Source: WTGU01 sp965200925 (GTDB lineage Bacteria > Pseudomonadota > Alphaproteobacteria > UBA828). From it: 64,000 bases of DNA. Location: contig OZ241738.1 of assembly GCA_965200925.1 (NCBI GenBank), forward strand, positions 1,984,001-2,048,000. Reading direction: 5' to 3'. Under the pieces are notes generated by a model that did not search any database, had not been told where the DNA came from, and saw only the letters and a program-made list of their open reading frames with translations. This document shows, piece after piece, positions 63,065 to 64,000 of this stretch. Made by a program: the position numbers and the translations under genes. Numbering within the stretch: position 1 is the first letter of the stretch; the number at the start of each line of letters is the position of its first letter.

Positions 63065-64000
63065 ATGGCGCTCTCGCCACACGCGACGCCGGGAAAATTC
63101 GCGGATCCGTTGGTCACGGCTGACGGCAGCCCGCGGGCGGCCGTGCCTCTGGCCAGGCTGCGCGCGCTCTGGTTCAACACCGGAACGCTCTGCAATCTGG
63201 CGTGCGCGAACTGCTACATCGAATCGAGCCCCCGCAACGATCGGCTGGCCTATCTGACACCGGCCGACATACGGCCCTATTTCGACGAGGCGGTCCGCGA
63301 CGGCTGGCCGCTCGAGGAGGTCGGCTTCACCGGCGGCGAGCCGTTCATGAACCCGGACATCGCGGCCCTGCTCGCCGAGGCCCTCGGGCGCGGCTTGCGC
63401 GCTCTGGTGCTGACCAACGCCATGCGCCCGATGAGGAAGCATGCGGATGCGCTCCTGCGGCTGCGCCGCCGCTACGGGCACCGGCTCTCGCTCCGGGTCT
63501 CGCTCGATCATTACACCGAGGCGCTGCACGCGCGCGAGCGCGGCGCGCGAAGCTGGGAGCCGACGATCGAGGGGTTGTGCTGGCTCGACCGGAACGGCTT
63601 CGCGCCCGCGATCGCCGGCCGCACGCGCTGGGGCGAGGACGAGGCCGGCCTGCGCCGCGGCTACGCCGCCCTGTTCGCGCGGCTGGGGATCGCCCTCGAC
63701 GCCTGGGACCGGCGCCGGCTGGTGCTGTTCCCGGAAATGGACGCGACCGCGGACGTGCCCGAGATCACCGAGGCCTGCTGGGGCGTTCTCGGCGTGCGCC
63801 CGAGCGCGATGATGTGCGCGAGCGCCCGCATGGTCGTGAAACGCAGGGGCGCCGCCCGGCCCGTCGTGCTCCCCTGCACCCTGCTGTCCCACGACGACGC
63901 TTTCGAGATGGGCACGAGCCTCGCCGACGCGGCCCGCGAGGTGCGGCTCAACCATCCCCATTGCGCCCGCTTCTGCGTGCTCGGCGGCGGCAGCTGCGGT
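63065..64000 (+). CDS. radical SAM protein, C terminus beyond the window
   Basis: At least 312 residues are present. FNTGTLCNLACANCYIES near residue 35 is the CxxxCxxC [4Fe-4S] motif. TGGEPFMNPD follows near 90 and LRVSLDHYTEALH near 145, as in peptide- or cofactor-modifying radical SAM enzymes. The visible end is Cys-rich (LPCTLLSHDD, then HCARFCVLGGGSC), suggesting a SPASM-like auxiliary cluster domain. Substrate unknown. The start ATG 63065 has GAGGGAA upstream; it diverges from the ABC1-kinase gene. Confidence 0.82.
   Translation, partial: MALSPHATPGKFADPLVTADGSPRAAVPLARLRALWFNTGTLCNLACANCYIESSPRNDRLAYLTPADIRPYFDEAVRDGWPLEEVGFTGGEPFMNPDIAALLAEALGRGLRALVLTNAMRPMRKHADALLRLRRRYGHRLSLRVSLDHYTEALHARERGARSWEPTIEGLCWLDRNGFAPAIAGRTRWGEDEAGLRRGYAALFARLGIALDAWDRRRLVLFPEMDATADVPEITEACWGVLGVRPSAMMCASARMVVKRRGAARPVVLPCTLLSHDDAFEMGTSLADAAREVRLNHPHCARFCVLGGGSCG

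Overview
The window is 64 kb of GC-rich chromosome, most likely from an alphaproteobacterium of the Rhodospirillales type. Supporting signs are a SUV3-like helicase at the left edge, a split pntA (A1/A2) transhydrogenase operon, a remnant of a WYL regulator of the kind common in that group, a hopanoid-cluster-like flippase, a class IIA HAD hydrolase of the DVWGV type and a TauABC importer. This is inference from gene content; no rRNA is present. Housekeeping genes are scattered through it: htpG, tRNA-Gln, purB, uvrB, apaG, folE, trkH, panBC, mutS, a PhoR-like kinase, rpsU and pntB/A2/A1.

Layout. 1-6.3 kb: helicase edge, htpG, an A/T-rich orphan nuclease, a broken WYL regulator, tRNA-Gln, purB coupled to an SDR. 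6.3-10.9 kb (minus): a metal-dependent cyclase, a CobW-type GTPase and an amidase, followed by an overlapping fused methyltransferase-nuclease. 11.2-14.5 kb: taurine-type ABC importer plus MarR. 14.5-18.2 kb (minus): coenzyme F420 precursor genes cofC and a fused cofGH (fbiC), with a VOC protein. 18.6-20.3 kb: acyl-CoA ligase. 20.5-23.5 kb: a restriction-modification island with a Dam-like methylase, a NotI-family endonuclease and an N4-cytosine-type methylase; the first carries an in-frame palindromic insert. 23.6-29.2 kb: a complete corrinoid methyl-transfer module. 29.2-35.3 kb: uvrB and an LLM oxidoreductase flanked by A/T-rich orphans and a 5'-truncated metallo-hydrolase. 35.4-46 kb: mostly housekeeping, with a 110-bp MITE-like element at 41.7 kb.

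46.1-54 kb: an ABC importer operon with two different ATPases. Aligned residue by residue, one has lost the H-loop histidine and the other has a degenerate signature, so both defects fall in the same ATP site of a heterodimer. The operon is split after the binding-protein gene by a hairpin terminator and about 1.3 kb of decayed DNA that includes a c-type haem protein remnant. 54-64 kb: mutS, the PhoR-like kinase, rpsU, transhydrogenase, an ABC1-family kinase and an incomplete radical SAM gene at the right edge.

The strongest leads are the corrinoid methyltransferase cluster of unknown substrate with an unusual Cys-rich activase, the asymmetric two-ATPase importer, and the NotI-type island with its palindromic protein insert. 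Several DNA-processing genes are compositionally foreign and sit singly among housekeeping genes.
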